A stretch of DNA of 64,000 nt from Shinella zoogloeoides (GCF_033705735.1 NZ_CP131131.1:868001-932000), one strand, 5' to 3'; positions 28,085 to 36,936 are shown, counted from the stretch's first letter. The notes: a model not told the origin generated them from the letters alone. Program-made: numbers and translations.

Positions 28085-29446
28085 TCATCCCGCCAGGATC
28101 GCCGCTTCGGCGATGGTGAGCGCCCGGTCGAGGTCCTCGCGCGCGATCACCATGGGTGGGGAGAGCGTCATGACGTTGCCCTGGCTGATCTTCAGGCTCA
28201 GCCCCGCCTCCAGGCAGCGGTAATAGGCCCGTTCGGCGAGCCCGTTGTCCGGCGTGAAATCCGCGCGGTCCGATACGAGCTCGACGCCGAAGAGCAGGCC
28301 GCGCCCGCGCACGTCGCCGATGGCGGGGCAGCGCTCCGCGAAGGCGCGAAGCCGCTCCATCGCATAGGCGCCGAGTTCGGCGGCCCGCTCGGCAAGCCCT
28401 TCCTCGCGGATGATGGAGATCGTCGTGAGCGCCGCGCGGGTCGTTACCGGATTCTTCTCATGGGTGTAGTGGCCGATGGCATAGTCGCCCGCCACGTCGA
28501 GGTCGCGCCGGGCGACGATGCCGGCAATCGGCAGCACGCCGCCGCCGAGCGCCTTGCCGAGCACAAGGATGTCGGGCACGACCTCGTCATGCTCGCAAGC
28601 GAAGAAACGGCCGGTCTTGCCGAGGCCCGTCGGAATCTCGTCGAAGATCAGCAAGGTCCCGTGCCGGTCGCAGGCCTCGCGCACCGCCTTCCAGAAGCCC
28701 GGCGCCGGCGGATTGGGCGTCGCGCGCATCGGCTCGGCGACCAGCGCGGCGAAATCGCCTTCACGGCCGAGCACATAGGAGATCATGCTGGCGCAGGCCT
28801 TGGCGGAGCGTTCGAGATCGTCCTGGCCGTAGGCGCAGCGGCGGCTTGCCCAGGGCGCGATATGCTCGGCCCCCGGCAGGAGCGGCCCGGCGATGCCCGA
28901 GCGGAAGGTCGCCTCGCCGCCGACGCTCGACGCGCCGAAACCCGCGCCGTGGAAGGCGTCCCAGAAGGAGAGTGTCTTGAAGCGTCCGGTCGCGGCGCGG
29001 GCGAGCCGCAGCGCGACCTCGATCGCATCGGAGCCGCCCGTCGTGAACAGCACCTTGCCGAGATCGCCGGGCGCCAGCCGGCCAAGCGTTTCCGCCAGCT
29101 CGACCGCCGGCTCGCAGGTGAAGCGGCGCGGCGCGAAGCTGAGCGTGTCGATCTGCTCCTTGATCGCCTGCCTCAGCCGCGGATGGCCGTAGCCGATATG
29201 GTGCACGCTGTTGCCATGGAAATCCATGTAGCGCCGGCCGGCGGTGTCTTCAATCCAGATGCCTTCCGCCTTTGCGATGGCGCTGAGGCAGGGGCTGGAA
29301 AGGCTCTGGTGCAGGAAGGCGGCGGCGTCGCGCGAGACGAGGTCCTGCGTCCGCCCGTCCCCGAGGCGCGCATTCCACGCCCCGCGTGCGGCGGATGTAT
29401 TGGCCTCGCCTTCCGTGTGAACCAGCGTGGATGCCGTGGTCTTCAT
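28085..29446 (-). CDS. pbfA: Class-III PLP enzyme, probable (R)-1-hydroxy-2-aminoethylphosphonate ammonia-lyase
   Basis: The 453-residue protein has the class-III aminotransferase fold. TTGGSDA (about 135-141) is the phosphate-binding cup, LLIFDEIPTGLGKTG carries the PLP Asp (about 269), and LGKALGGG carries the Schiff-base Lys (about 298). PbfA enzymes share this fold but eliminate ammonia from (R)-1-hydroxy-AEP to give phosphonoacetaldehyde, the PhnY substrate, and recur in AEP clusters. The YMDFHGNSVHHIGYGHPRL segment and the clustering with a LysR paralogous to the phnW regulator support this call over a plain transaminase. The start at 29446 has GGAGATAG; the upstream 42 codons fall in the control region. 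Fold is certain, exact activity inferred. Confidence 0.75.
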   Translation of the reverse strand: MKTTASTLVHTEGEANTSAARGAWNARLGDGRTQDLVSRDAAAFLHQSLSSPCLSAIAKAEGIWIEDTAGRRYMDFHGNSVHHIGYGHPRLRQAIKEQIDTLSFAPRRFTCEPAVELAETLGRLAPGDLGKVLFTTGGSDAIEVALRLARAATGRFKTLSFWDAFHGAGFGASSVGGEATFRSGIAGPLLPGAEHIAPWASRRCAYGQDDLERSAKACASMISYVLGREGDFAALVAEPMRATPNPPAPGFWKAVREACDRHGTLLIFDEIPTGLGKTGRFFACEHDEVVPDILVLGKALGGGVLPIAGIVARRDLDVAGDYAIGHYTHEKNPVTTRAALTTISIIREEGLAERAAELGAYAMERLRAFAERCPAIGDVRGRGLLFGVELVSDRADFTPDNGLAERAYYRCLEAGLSLKISQGNVMTLSPPMVIAREDLDRALTIAEAAILAG

Positions 29447-29488
29447 CGCTATCTCCGATCCGTCTGCCTGCGACAGGAGAGCTATCGC

Positions 29489-29547
29489 ATCGTTCGGTTT
29501 GCAGATAAAATCGATATTCTCGACAGCAATGAAGAATTCATCGATAG
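29489..29547. promoter_or_regulatory. pbfA/LysR divergent control region with paired ATCGATA sites
   Basis: ATCGATA occurs at 29510-29516 and 29540-29546, 30 bases apart (about three helical turns). ATCGTTCGG at 29489-29497 is the reverse complement of the CGAACGAT element found near phnW and the AEP importer. The sites sit between the pbfA start (29446) and the LysR start (29578), where a LysR activator would bind. Confidence 0.5.
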
Positions 29548-29577
29548 TAAGGCCTCCACGAAAGGCCTTCATCCGCC

Positions 29578-30447
29578 ATGCGCTATGTCCAGCTTCGGGC
29601 TTTCCACCATGTCGCCCTTGCCGGGAGCTTTTCCCAGGCGGCGCGCGACCTCTCCCTCACCCAGCCCGCCATTTCCGATCAGGTGCGTTGGCTCGAGGAG
29701 GAATACGACGTTCCGCTTTTCGTGCGCAAACGCCGGCAGCTCACGCTGACCCCGGCGGGCACGCGGCTGCTGGCGGCGACGCGCCGCCTGTTCGACGCGG
29801 AAGGCGAGGCGCTCGACGTGTTGCAGGAGGAACGCTCGCTGCGGGCGGGCGTGCTGCGCATCGCCGCCGATTCGGTAGATCACATATTGGATGTGCTCAC
29901 GGTCTACCGGCAGCGGTTTCCCGGCATCCAGATCAGGATCGTCGGCGGCAATTCCAGCAGCATCGTCGAGGACCTGCTCGCCTATGACGTGGATATCGGC
30001 GTCCTCGGGGAACTCGCCGACGAGCGGCCCTTCGAGGTTCTGTCGCTCAATGTCTCGCCGGTCGTGCTCTTCGTCGCGCGGTCCCATCCGCTGGCGGGGC
30101 ATGCGAGCCTGTCGCTGCAGGCGTTGAGTGCGTGGTCGCTGGTCATGCGGGAAGAGGGATCGCGGACCCGGCTGATGGTGGAAAAGCTCGCCGCAGCGGA
30201 AGGCATCTCCCTTCGCTGCGCCATAGAGGCCGAGGGGCGCGAGGCCGTCCGGCGCATCGTCGCCGCCGGCGTCGGTGTCGGCATGGTCTCGGAGGCCGAG
30301 TTCGACAACGATCCGAGGCTGGTCAAGATCGCGCTCGAAGGCCAGCCGCTGACGATGCACGAGAAGCTGATCTGCCTGAAGGACCGCCGCAACGGCAAGG
30401 CGATCCAGGCCTTCTTCGCGACGGCCCGGAGGCTGACGCAGGAATAG
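29578..30447 (+). CDS. LysR-family regulator, paralogue of the phnW-linked LysR
   Basis: The 289-residue protein has an N-terminal HTH (MRYVQLRAFHHVALAGSFSQAARDLSLTQPAISDQVRWLEEEYDVPLF) and a C-terminal effector domain. Motif-by-motif agreement with 12720-13595 runs through the whole length (for example EAEGREAVR and a KLICLKDR/ALICLRER C-terminal element), so the two are recent paralogues. It diverges from pbfA with 131 bases between, the usual position for a LysR controlling its neighbour. The ATG at 29578 has only a weak ribosome site. It likely controls pbfA and the 2-hydroxyacid dehydrogenase gene. Confidence 0.9.
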   Translation: MRYVQLRAFHHVALAGSFSQAARDLSLTQPAISDQVRWLEEEYDVPLFVRKRRQLTLTPAGTRLLAATRRLFDAEGEALDVLQEERSLRAGVLRIAADSVDHILDVLTVYRQRFPGIQIRIVGGNSSSIVEDLLAYDVDIGVLGELADERPFEVLSLNVSPVVLFVARSHPLAGHASLSLQALSAWSLVMREEGSRTRLMVEKLAAAEGISLRCAIEAEGREAVRRIVAAGVGVGMVSEAEFDNDPRLVKIALEGQPLTMHEKLICLKDRRNGKAIQAFFATARRLTQE

Positions 30448-30456
30448 GTCCTGGTT

Positions 30457-31329
30457 TCAAACGGTTGCGGTGGTGACGTCGATGAGCCAATCGCGAAAGG
30501 CCGTTACTTTCGGCAGCTTTGCCTTGCGCTGCGAAACGAGCAGCCAATAGGAGCCGGCGGCCGGAAGCCGGGCGCGAAACGGCTCCACCAGTAGCCCGCT
30601 GGCCAGTTCCCGCTCCACCAGCGCGGCGCGGCCAAGCAGGACGCCCTTGCCCTCGACGGCTGCGCGGATCGCCATGATCGACTGGTCGAAGAACGAACCC
30701 GATGAGGTGTCGACGCCCCTGACCCCGGCATGCGCAAGCCAGGTGTCCCATTCCTCGGCATAACCGGGAACATGCAGCAGGTCACGGCCTCTGAGGTCCT
30801 CGGGAACGGCCAGCGCCTCGGCATAGGCCGGGCTGCAGACGGGGAAGGCCTCGTCTGCAAGCAACCGGGTGGCTTCGCATTTCGGCCATTGGCCTGCGCC
30901 GAAGGCAATCGTCGCATCGACCTTGTCCTCGCCCTGGTCGAGCGCCGTCAACCTGAGGTCTATGTCGGGATGCCTTGCACGAAAGAGGTCGAGGCGGGGC
31001 GCGATCCACTGGCTGGCGAAGGATGTCGGCACGTGCACGACCAGCAGGTCGCGCGCGTTCCGTCCGGCGAACCTGCTGGTCGCCTCGTCGATCATGTCGA
31101 AGGCCTGGCCCAGATCCTCGGCATATCGCCGGCCCCGGTCGGTGAGCCGCACGCCATTGGCGTGGCGCTCGAAGAGGGGCTTGCCGAGCCTCAGTTCAAG
31201 CGCCCGAATGTGCTGCGAGACGGCCGAGGGCGTGACATTCAATGCCGCGGCGGCGGCGGCGAAACTGCCGAGACGGGCGGCGGCCTCGAACGCGCGAAGC
31301 CAGTTCAGCGAGGGGCGCAGGGGAGACAT
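30457..31329 (-). CDS. GcvA-like LysR regulator
   Basis: The 290-residue protein begins MSPLRPSLNWLRAFEAAARLGSFAAAAAALNVTPSAVSQHIRALE, the GcvA-type HTH. Its effector domain contains HVPTSFASQWIAPRLDLFRARHPDIDLRL. It diverges from the Rieske oxygenase gene (start 31432) with 102 bases between and probably activates it and the flavoprotein gene at 32738. The frame extends upstream antisense to the Rieske gene, but the HTH fixes the start near 31329. It is convergent with the LysR at 29578-30447 (9 bases apart). It differs from that LysR in sequence and belongs to another LysR branch. Confidence 0.88.
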   Translation of the reverse strand: MSPLRPSLNWLRAFEAAARLGSFAAAAAALNVTPSAVSQHIRALELRLGKPLFERHANGVRLTDRGRRYAEDLGQAFDMIDEATSRFAGRNARDLLVVHVPTSFASQWIAPRLDLFRARHPDIDLRLTALDQGEDKVDATIAFGAGQWPKCEATRLLADEAFPVCSPAYAEALAVPEDLRGRDLLHVPGYAEEWDTWLAHAGVRGVDTSSGSFFDQSIMAIRAAVEGKGVLLGRAALVERELASGLLVEPFRARLPAAGSYWLLVSQRKAKLPKVTAFRDWLIDVTTATV

Positions 31330-31431
31330 GGCACCATTAGAAATACTTAAGCTTTCCCCAAGGTAATCGCGTTTGCGCGCGCAGGCAACAATGTCTCCAA
31401 TGGCTTCAATTCGGCCTTTGGAGAAATCGCC

Positions 31432-32631
31432 ATGAACGTTCACTGTCTGAATAGCTATCGACCGGGCCACGGCCTTCCGGGATCGTTCTATACCGATCCG
31501 GAGATATTCGCCGAGGAGCAGCGCCGCATTTTCCGCAACAGCTGGTTCTTTGCCGGTCACTCCATCGAGGTTGCCGGGCGGGGCGACTACCTGACGCTGG
31601 ACGTTGGAGGTGTGCCGGTCGTTGTCGTCCGCGATCAGGACGGCGAGCTGCACGCCCACCACAATATCTGCCGTCACCGCGGCTCCCTCGTCTGCACGAA
31701 GGAAAAGGGCAGGGCTGCCCGCCTGGTTTGTCCCTATCATGCCTGGACTTACGGGCATGATGGCCGGCTGATCGGCGCGCCGATGATGGGAGAAGGGTTC
31801 GACAAGGAAGCGCATGGCCTGAAGCCGGCGCATGTGGGGGAATTCGACGGGTTGATCTTCGTCAACCTGTCCGAGACGCCGTCCCCGTTTCATGACCTGC
31901 GCGACCATCTTTCGCCGGTTCTCGCATCCCAGGGCATGACGCGGGCGAAGGTCGCCCTGATCCGCGACTACGATCTGGATGTGAACTGGAAGATCGTCGT
32001 GGAGAACAACCGCGAATGTTACCATTGCGAGGGCAATCATCACGGCTATGTCTCCGTTCAGTATGATACGGAGAACGACAATCCCGCTCTGAAGGGGGAG
32101 ATCGCCGAGCGCCTGGGCGAGTGTCGCCGGCGCTGGGAAAGGGCCGGCCTCGACGTCGCGCGCGTCAACACCTCGTCCAACAACACGGCGGAATGGTTCC
32201 GCGCCAACCGGACCCCGGTTCGCAAGGGCATGGTGACGGAAAGCCCGGACGGCCAGCTCGTCTGCAAGGTGTTGATGGCCGGTTTCACCGACCCCGACAT
32301 GGGAACGGCCCGCGCCAACACCAACATCAATTTCTGGTGCCATGCCAATTCCGACTATGCGCATACCGTGCGCATCACGCCGGTATCGCCAACCCGGACC
32401 ATCGTGCGGGCCTATTGGCTGGTGGATGAAAACGCCGTCGAAGGGCGCGATTACGATCCCGAGGCGATTGCCGCCTTCCATCATCAGGTCATGTCCGAGG
32501 ACTGGGATATCTGCCGCCGCCAGTGGCGCGGCGTCACCTCGCCCAGCTTCGAGCCGGGCCCCTATGCGCCGGACAAGGAGGCGAATGTCGACCGCTATGT
32601 GCGCTGGTATGTCGGGCGGATGAGCGCCTGA
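31432..32631 (+). CDS. GbcA-type Rieske non-heme iron oxygenase (quaternary-amine demethylase family)
   Basis: The 399-residue protein has a Rieske [2Fe-2S] site with Cys80-Arg-His82 (ICRHRGS) and Cys100-Pro-Tyr-His103 (CPYHAW). The catalytic mononuclear iron site has His198 and His203 in ENNRECYHCEGNH, plus a later Asp (357 or 359, SEDWDIC). A Glu (191) sits where most Rieske oxygenases have the bridging Asp; this is typical of the glycine betaine, carnitine and choline oxygenases, which act on trimethylammonium groups. The ATG has GGAGAAATCGCC upstream. No GbcB-like ferredoxin reductase is encoded nearby, so the electron donor must be elsewhere. The flavoprotein gene follows after 106 bases and could oxidise the dimethyl product. 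Confidence 0.87.
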   Translation: MNVHCLNSYRPGHGLPGSFYTDPEIFAEEQRRIFRNSWFFAGHSIEVAGRGDYLTLDVGGVPVVVVRDQDGELHAHHNICRHRGSLVCTKEKGRAARLVCPYHAWTYGHDGRLIGAPMMGEGFDKEAHGLKPAHVGEFDGLIFVNLSETPSPFHDLRDHLSPVLASQGMTRAKVALIRDYDLDVNWKIVVENNRECYHCEGNHHGYVSVQYDTENDNPALKGEIAERLGECRRRWERAGLDVARVNTSSNNTAEWFRANRTPVRKGMVTESPDGQLVCKVLMAGFTDPDMGTARANTNINFWCHANSDYAHTVRITPVSPTRTIVRAYWLVDENAVEGRDYDPEAIAAFHHQVMSEDWDICRRQWRGVTSPSFEPGPYAPDKEANVDRYVRWYVGRMSA

Positions 32632-32737
32632 CGCTCCCGCCCGCGCGCTCGATTATCGGCAACAAGGTGGCGGTTTGCCCGCTGCCGGGAATTCAACGGG
32701 ACCACGCGCAGTGCGGGTCGGCTTCGGAAAGACGGAT

Positions 32738-35158
32738 ATGTCAAAGCTTCCATCTCACGCCCGCATCGTCATCGTCGGCGGCGGCGCCATCGGCACCAGC
32801 ATCGCCTATCACCTCGCCAAGGCGGGCGAGAAGGACGTCCTGCTCCTGGAAAAGCGTGCGCTGACGGCGGGCTCCACCTGGCATGCCGCCGGTCTCATGG
32901 GGCAGTTGCGCAGCAAGGTGAACCTGACGCGGCTGATGCAATACAGCGCCGACCTGTGCGCAAGGATCGGTGCGGAGACCGGTCAGGATGTCGGCTGGAA
33001 GAATGTCGGCAGCCTTCGGCTCGCCGCTTCCGATGCCCGCTGGGAGGAGTTGAAGCGGGCGCATACGGCCGCAAGAAGCTATGGTTTCGACATGGAGCTC
33101 GTCGGTCCGGACGAGGTCAAGCGCCTCTTTCCCCTGGTCGATACGAAGGGCTTGCGCGGCGCGACCTGGATCGCCTCCGACGGCCATGTTGATCCTTATT
33201 CGCTGACGCATGCCTATGCGAAGGGAGCCCGGGCAGGCGGCGTGCGCATCGTCGAGGGCGTCGCCGCCACCGGCTTCACGATCCGGGACCGGCGTATCAC
33301 GGCGGTAAAAACGGCCGAAGGCGATGTCGGCTGCGAGATCGTCGTCAACGCCGCCGGGCTCTGGGCGCGGCAGCTCGGCGAACTGGCGGGCATCGATCTG
33401 CCGGTCACCGTGGTCGAGCATGAATATTTCGTGACCGAGAAGTCGCCGAAGGTGCCGGATGACCTGCCGACCTTGCGGGACCCGGACGCCAATTTCTACG
33501 TCAAGCCGGAGCCGGGCGCGATGGCGATCGGCGGCTGGGAGAAACAGACGCGGGCTGCCTACGGGCTCGGCAAGCTGCCGCTGGATTTCGGCCAGGAACT
33601 GTTTGCGGACGATCTGGAGCGTATCGCCGAGGTGATCGAAGGCGCTTCGAACCGTATTCCGCTGCTCGGCGAGCTTGGCGTGCGCTCCGTGGTCAATGGC
33701 CCCATCCCCATTTCGGCGGATGGCGAACCGGTCATGGGCCTTGCCGGCGGCTTCGAGAACTTCTTTGTCGCCTGCGGCTTTACATCCGGGATCGCCGCCT
33801 CGGGCGGAGCCGGCCGCGCCATGGCGAACTGGATTCTGGAGGGCGATCCGGGCATGGATCTGTGGGCCTTCGACCTGCGTCGTTTCGGCCACCCGCATGG
33901 CGGGCTCGCCTATCTGCGCGACAGCGCCATCGAGGCCTATTCTAAATATTATGCGATTGCGTGGCCGGAGGAGGAGCGCTCGGCCTGCCGGCCATTGCGG
34001 CGTTCGCCCCTCTACCAGGCCCTGACAGCCGAAGGCGCCGTCAATGGCGCCAAGTTCGGCTGGGAGCGGCCCAACTATTTCCTGGCGCCCGGCGAGAGCA
34101 GGCCGCCGCTGGAAACCTTCGAACGGGCGCCACACGCCGAGGTGATCGGCCGGGAGCACCGGGCGGTCCGCGAGCGCGTCGCGCTGATCGATCAGTCATC
34201 CTTCTCCAAGTTCGAGATTTCGGGGCCGGGAGCCCTTGCTTTCCTGCAATGGCTGGCGGCCGCGAATGTCGATCGTCGCGAGGACGCCGTCGTCTATACG
34301 CAGATGCTCAACAGGCGTGGCGGCATCGAGGCCGACCTGACCATCATGCGGCGCGGGGAAAGCCGCTTCCATGTCGTCACGGGCTCCGCCTTCGGCACGC
34401 GTGACGGAGACTGGATCCGCCGCCACATGCCCCGCGACGGATCCGTGACCATGCAGGACGTGACGGGCGCCTATGGGGTCATCAATCTCTGCGGGCCGCT
34501 GGCGCGTGATGTCCTAGCCGCCGTCACCGAGCACGATGTATCGGATGCTGCCTTTGCCTACATGACATGCCGCGAGATCCGGATCGGATGGGCGCCGGTC
34601 TTCGCCGCCCGCGTGACCTATGTCGGGGAGCTTGGCTGGGAATTGCATGTGCCGAGCGAGTACCTGGCCTATGTCTACGAGGTCCTGCGCGAAGCGGGAA
34701 CGCCGCTGGGTATCGCCAATGTGGGGTACAAGGCGATTTCCAGCCTGCGCATGGAGAAACGCTACCTTTACTGGGGCGCCGACATCACGCCTGACGACAC
34801 GCCGCTGGAGGCCGGGTTGGGCTTTGCGCTGTCGATGAAGAAAGGCGATTTCCAGGGCCGCGATGCCATCGCGGCGCAGAAGGAGCGCGGTATCGCGCGA
34901 AAGCTCGCCTGTTTCAGGCTCGACGACCCCCTGCCGGTCTATGGCGGCGAGGCGATGCTGGCGAACGGCCGTATCCTGGGAATGACCACCAGCGGCGACT
35001 TCGGCCACACCATCGGCGCCCCGCTCGTCTTCGGCTATCTCAAGGGGGAGGATATGGCATTGCGGGAGATCGAGGTCGAGGCGTTCGGTCGCCGCAGCAG
35101 GGCAACGGCGGTGGACCGTTGCGCCTACGATCCCGAAGGCAAGCGCATTCGGCTTTAA
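32738..35158 (+). CDS. Dimethylglycine/sarcosine dehydrogenase-like flavoprotein, paralogue of 24551-27001
   Basis: The 806-residue protein has the FAD motif GGGAIG (14-19), the STWHAAGL motif whose His (about 49) is the predicted covalent FAD site, and a C-terminal GcvT domain (GWERPNYFLAPGES, VTYVGELGWELHVP). It matches the layout and many motifs of 24551-27001, including GRALAEWI/GRAMANWI. The start at 32738 is preferred over an in-frame start 21 codons upstream because the conserved domain begins right after MSKLPSHARIVIVGGG. It follows the Rieske gene on the same strand, suggesting stepwise N-demethylation: trimethyl to dimethyl by the oxygenase, then dimethyl to monomethyl by this enzyme. 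The substrate is inferred. Confidence 0.85.
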   Translation: MSKLPSHARIVIVGGGAIGTSIAYHLAKAGEKDVLLLEKRALTAGSTWHAAGLMGQLRSKVNLTRLMQYSADLCARIGAETGQDVGWKNVGSLRLAASDARWEELKRAHTAARSYGFDMELVGPDEVKRLFPLVDTKGLRGATWIASDGHVDPYSLTHAYAKGARAGGVRIVEGVAATGFTIRDRRITAVKTAEGDVGCEIVVNAAGLWARQLGELAGIDLPVTVVEHEYFVTEKSPKVPDDLPTLRDPDANFYVKPEPGAMAIGGWEKQTRAAYGLGKLPLDFGQELFADDLERIAEVIEGASNRIPLLGELGVRSVVNGPIPISADGEPVMGLAGGFENFFVACGFTSGIAASGGAGRAMANWILEGDPGMDLWAFDLRRFGHPHGGLAYLRDSAIEAYSKYYAIAWPEEERSACRPLRRSPLYQALTAEGAVNGAKFGWERPNYFLAPGESRPPLETFERAPHAEVIGREHRAVRERVALIDQSSFSKFEISGPGALAFLQWLAAANVDRREDAVVYTQMLNRRGGIEADLTIMRRGESRFHVVTGSAFGTRDGDWIRRHMPRDGSVTMQDVTGAYGVINLCGPLARDVLAAVTEHDVSDAAFAYMTCREIRIGWAPVFAARVTYVGELGWELHVPSEYLAYVYEVLREAGTPLGIANVGYKAISSLRMEKRYLYWGADITPDDTPLEAGLGFALSMKKGDFQGRDAIAAQKERGIARKLACFRLDDPLPVYGGEAMLANGRILGMTTSGDFGHTIGAPLVFGYLKGEDMALREIEVEAFGRRSRATAVDRCAYDPEGKRIRL

Positions 35159-35226
35159 GGGTCTTGGCTGGGCATCCTGTCCAAGCCGGTCCGGTCCGGC
35201 CGTGTCGTTCGCAGACATTGCCCAGC

Positions 35227-36936
35227 CTATGCGAACGCCCAGTCTTTCGCCTGGCGGCGGCTGTTCCAGTAGGTGGCGAAGCGGCCTCCGGCGGCGATCA
35301 GGTCGTCACGGCTGCCTGCCTCGACGATGCGGCCGTGTTCCACGAAGAGGATGTGGTCGGCCTTCGCGATGGTCTCGATGCGATGTGCGACGACAAGGGC
35401 GGTGTGGTGGCCGAAGCGGGTGAGGGCGGTGGCGACGGCGACCTCGTTCAGCGTGTCGAGGCCGCTCGTCGCCTCGTCGAGCAGCAGGATCGGTGCGTTC
35501 TTGAGCAACGCGCGGGCGATGCTAACGCGCTGGCGCTCGCCGCCGGAAAGGTTGTTGCCGCCTTCGCCGACCGGCGCGTCCCAGCCGCCAAGGCGCTCGA
35601 CGATCTCGTCGACGCAGGCTGCCGTTGCCGCCGCGCGCAGCGCCGCTTCATCGGCCTCGGGGCGGGCGAGGCGGATGTTCTCGGCAATGCCGCCCTCGAA
35701 GAGCTGCACATTCTGGAAGACGACGGAGAGCTGGTCCATCAGGGTCTTAGGCGCATAGGCGCGCACGTCGTGGCCTGCGACGCGGATTTCTCCGGCGGAG
35801 ACGTCGTGCAGGCGGGCGATCAGCGTGAGGATCGTGCTCTTGCCGGAGCCGGATGGGCCGACCAGCGCGGACATCCTGCCGGCCGGGACAGTGAAGGTAA
35901 CCCCGTCGAGGATCGGCGTGCCGTCGATGTTGAAATGGACGTCGCGGAATTCGATGTCCGGGGTGCCGGGCATACTGTCCTGCGCGGGGACCGGCTGGGC
36001 CGGAACGTGGAGCACGGCGAGGGTTCGCCCGGCGGCGGCATGCGTGGATTCGAGCGCGGGGAAGAGCTCCGAGAGGGTATTCAGCGGCTCGAGAAAGCGG
36101 AGGACCACGACGATCAGCGCCACGGTGCGGGCGGCATCGACGGCGCCGTCCATATAGAGGAACGCCAGGACGGCCACCATGGCGATAAGCGTCGCCTGCA
36201 TGGCGAGCGAGAAGAGGAGCATGCCGGGCAGGGCGAACCAGAGGACGCGCAGTCCTTTGGATTTCTGCGCGTCGATGGCGGCGCCGAGCGGCGTGCCCTC
36301 CATGCCGGTGCGGCCGGCGGCGCGCAGCACGATCTGGGCGCGGGCGAATTCCTCCGTGCGCTCGGCGGCCTCGCTGGAGGCGACGGCGAAATCGGCCTCG
36401 GCGCGGCGCATCAGCCGCCCGCCGAGAAGGAGAGCGCCGAGCAGCAGCGGTGCCGCGGCAAGCGCCGCAAGGCCGAGTGGCCAGGCGACGAAGAAAAGGC
36501 CGATGGCGATGGCGAAGGGCAGCGTGACGGCGATGGAGGCCTGCGTCGCCAGGTTGACCGAGCTTGCGAAGAGCTCCGGCACGGCGCCGGCGAGCGCGCG
36601 TTTGGCCTGCGATCGCTGCGTGGCGCCGAACCAGCCGATCGGCACGGCGAGGAGATGATCGACGAGACGGGCGTTCATCGACGTCATCATGGCAAAGCCG
36701 AGATCGAAGGCGCGGATCACCAGAAAGCGCTCGAGCGCCCAGCCGGCCGCGACGCTTGCGGCAAGCAGGCCGAGCCAGGCAAGCGCATCCTGCGGAACCG
36801 GCGAGAACAGCGCGCCGAGCAGCGGCACGAGGGCGAGGGCGGATGTCGCGCGCAATGCGGCCGCCACGACGACGAGGACAACAAAGGGCACGAGGCGCGG
36901 GCGCGCTTGCGGCGGCAGAAGGGCGGAGATGATCAC
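35227..36936 (-). CDS. IrtB/YbtQ-like ABC exporter-fold half-transporter for siderophore iron
   Basis: The 569-residue protein has an N-terminal six-helix exporter-type membrane domain (about 15-300) and an ATPase domain. The ATPase has Walker A GPSGSGKS (about 370), Q-loop SVVFQNVQLFEGGI, signature LSGGERQR and Walker B ILLLDEATSG. Its ATG overlaps the stop of the upstream IrtA-like gene (ATGA, 36933-36936), so the two probably form a heterodimer. IrtAB and YbtPQ pairs have the exporter fold but import ferric siderophores. The TonB receptor upstream fits this role rather than drug export. Confidence 0.85.
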   Translation of the reverse strand: MIISALLPPQARPRLVPFVVLVVVAAALRATSALALVPLLGALFSPVPQDALAWLGLLAASVAAGWALERFLVIRAFDLGFAMMTSMNARLVDHLLAVPIGWFGATQRSQAKRALAGAVPELFASSVNLATQASIAVTLPFAIAIGLFFVAWPLGLAALAAAPLLLGALLLGGRLMRRAEADFAVASSEAAERTEEFARAQIVLRAAGRTGMEGTPLGAAIDAQKSKGLRVLWFALPGMLLFSLAMQATLIAMVAVLAFLYMDGAVDAARTVALIVVVLRFLEPLNTLSELFPALESTHAAAGRTLAVLHVPAQPVPAQDSMPGTPDIEFRDVHFNIDGTPILDGVTFTVPAGRMSALVGPSGSGKSTILTLIARLHDVSAGEIRVAGHDVRAYAPKTLMDQLSVVFQNVQLFEGGIAENIRLARPEADEAALRAAATAACVDEIVERLGGWDAPVGEGGNNLSGGERQRVSIARALLKNAPILLLDEATSGLDTLNEVAVATALTRFGHHTALVVAHRIETIAKADHILFVEHGRIVEAGSRDDLIAAGGRFATYWNSRRQAKDWAFA

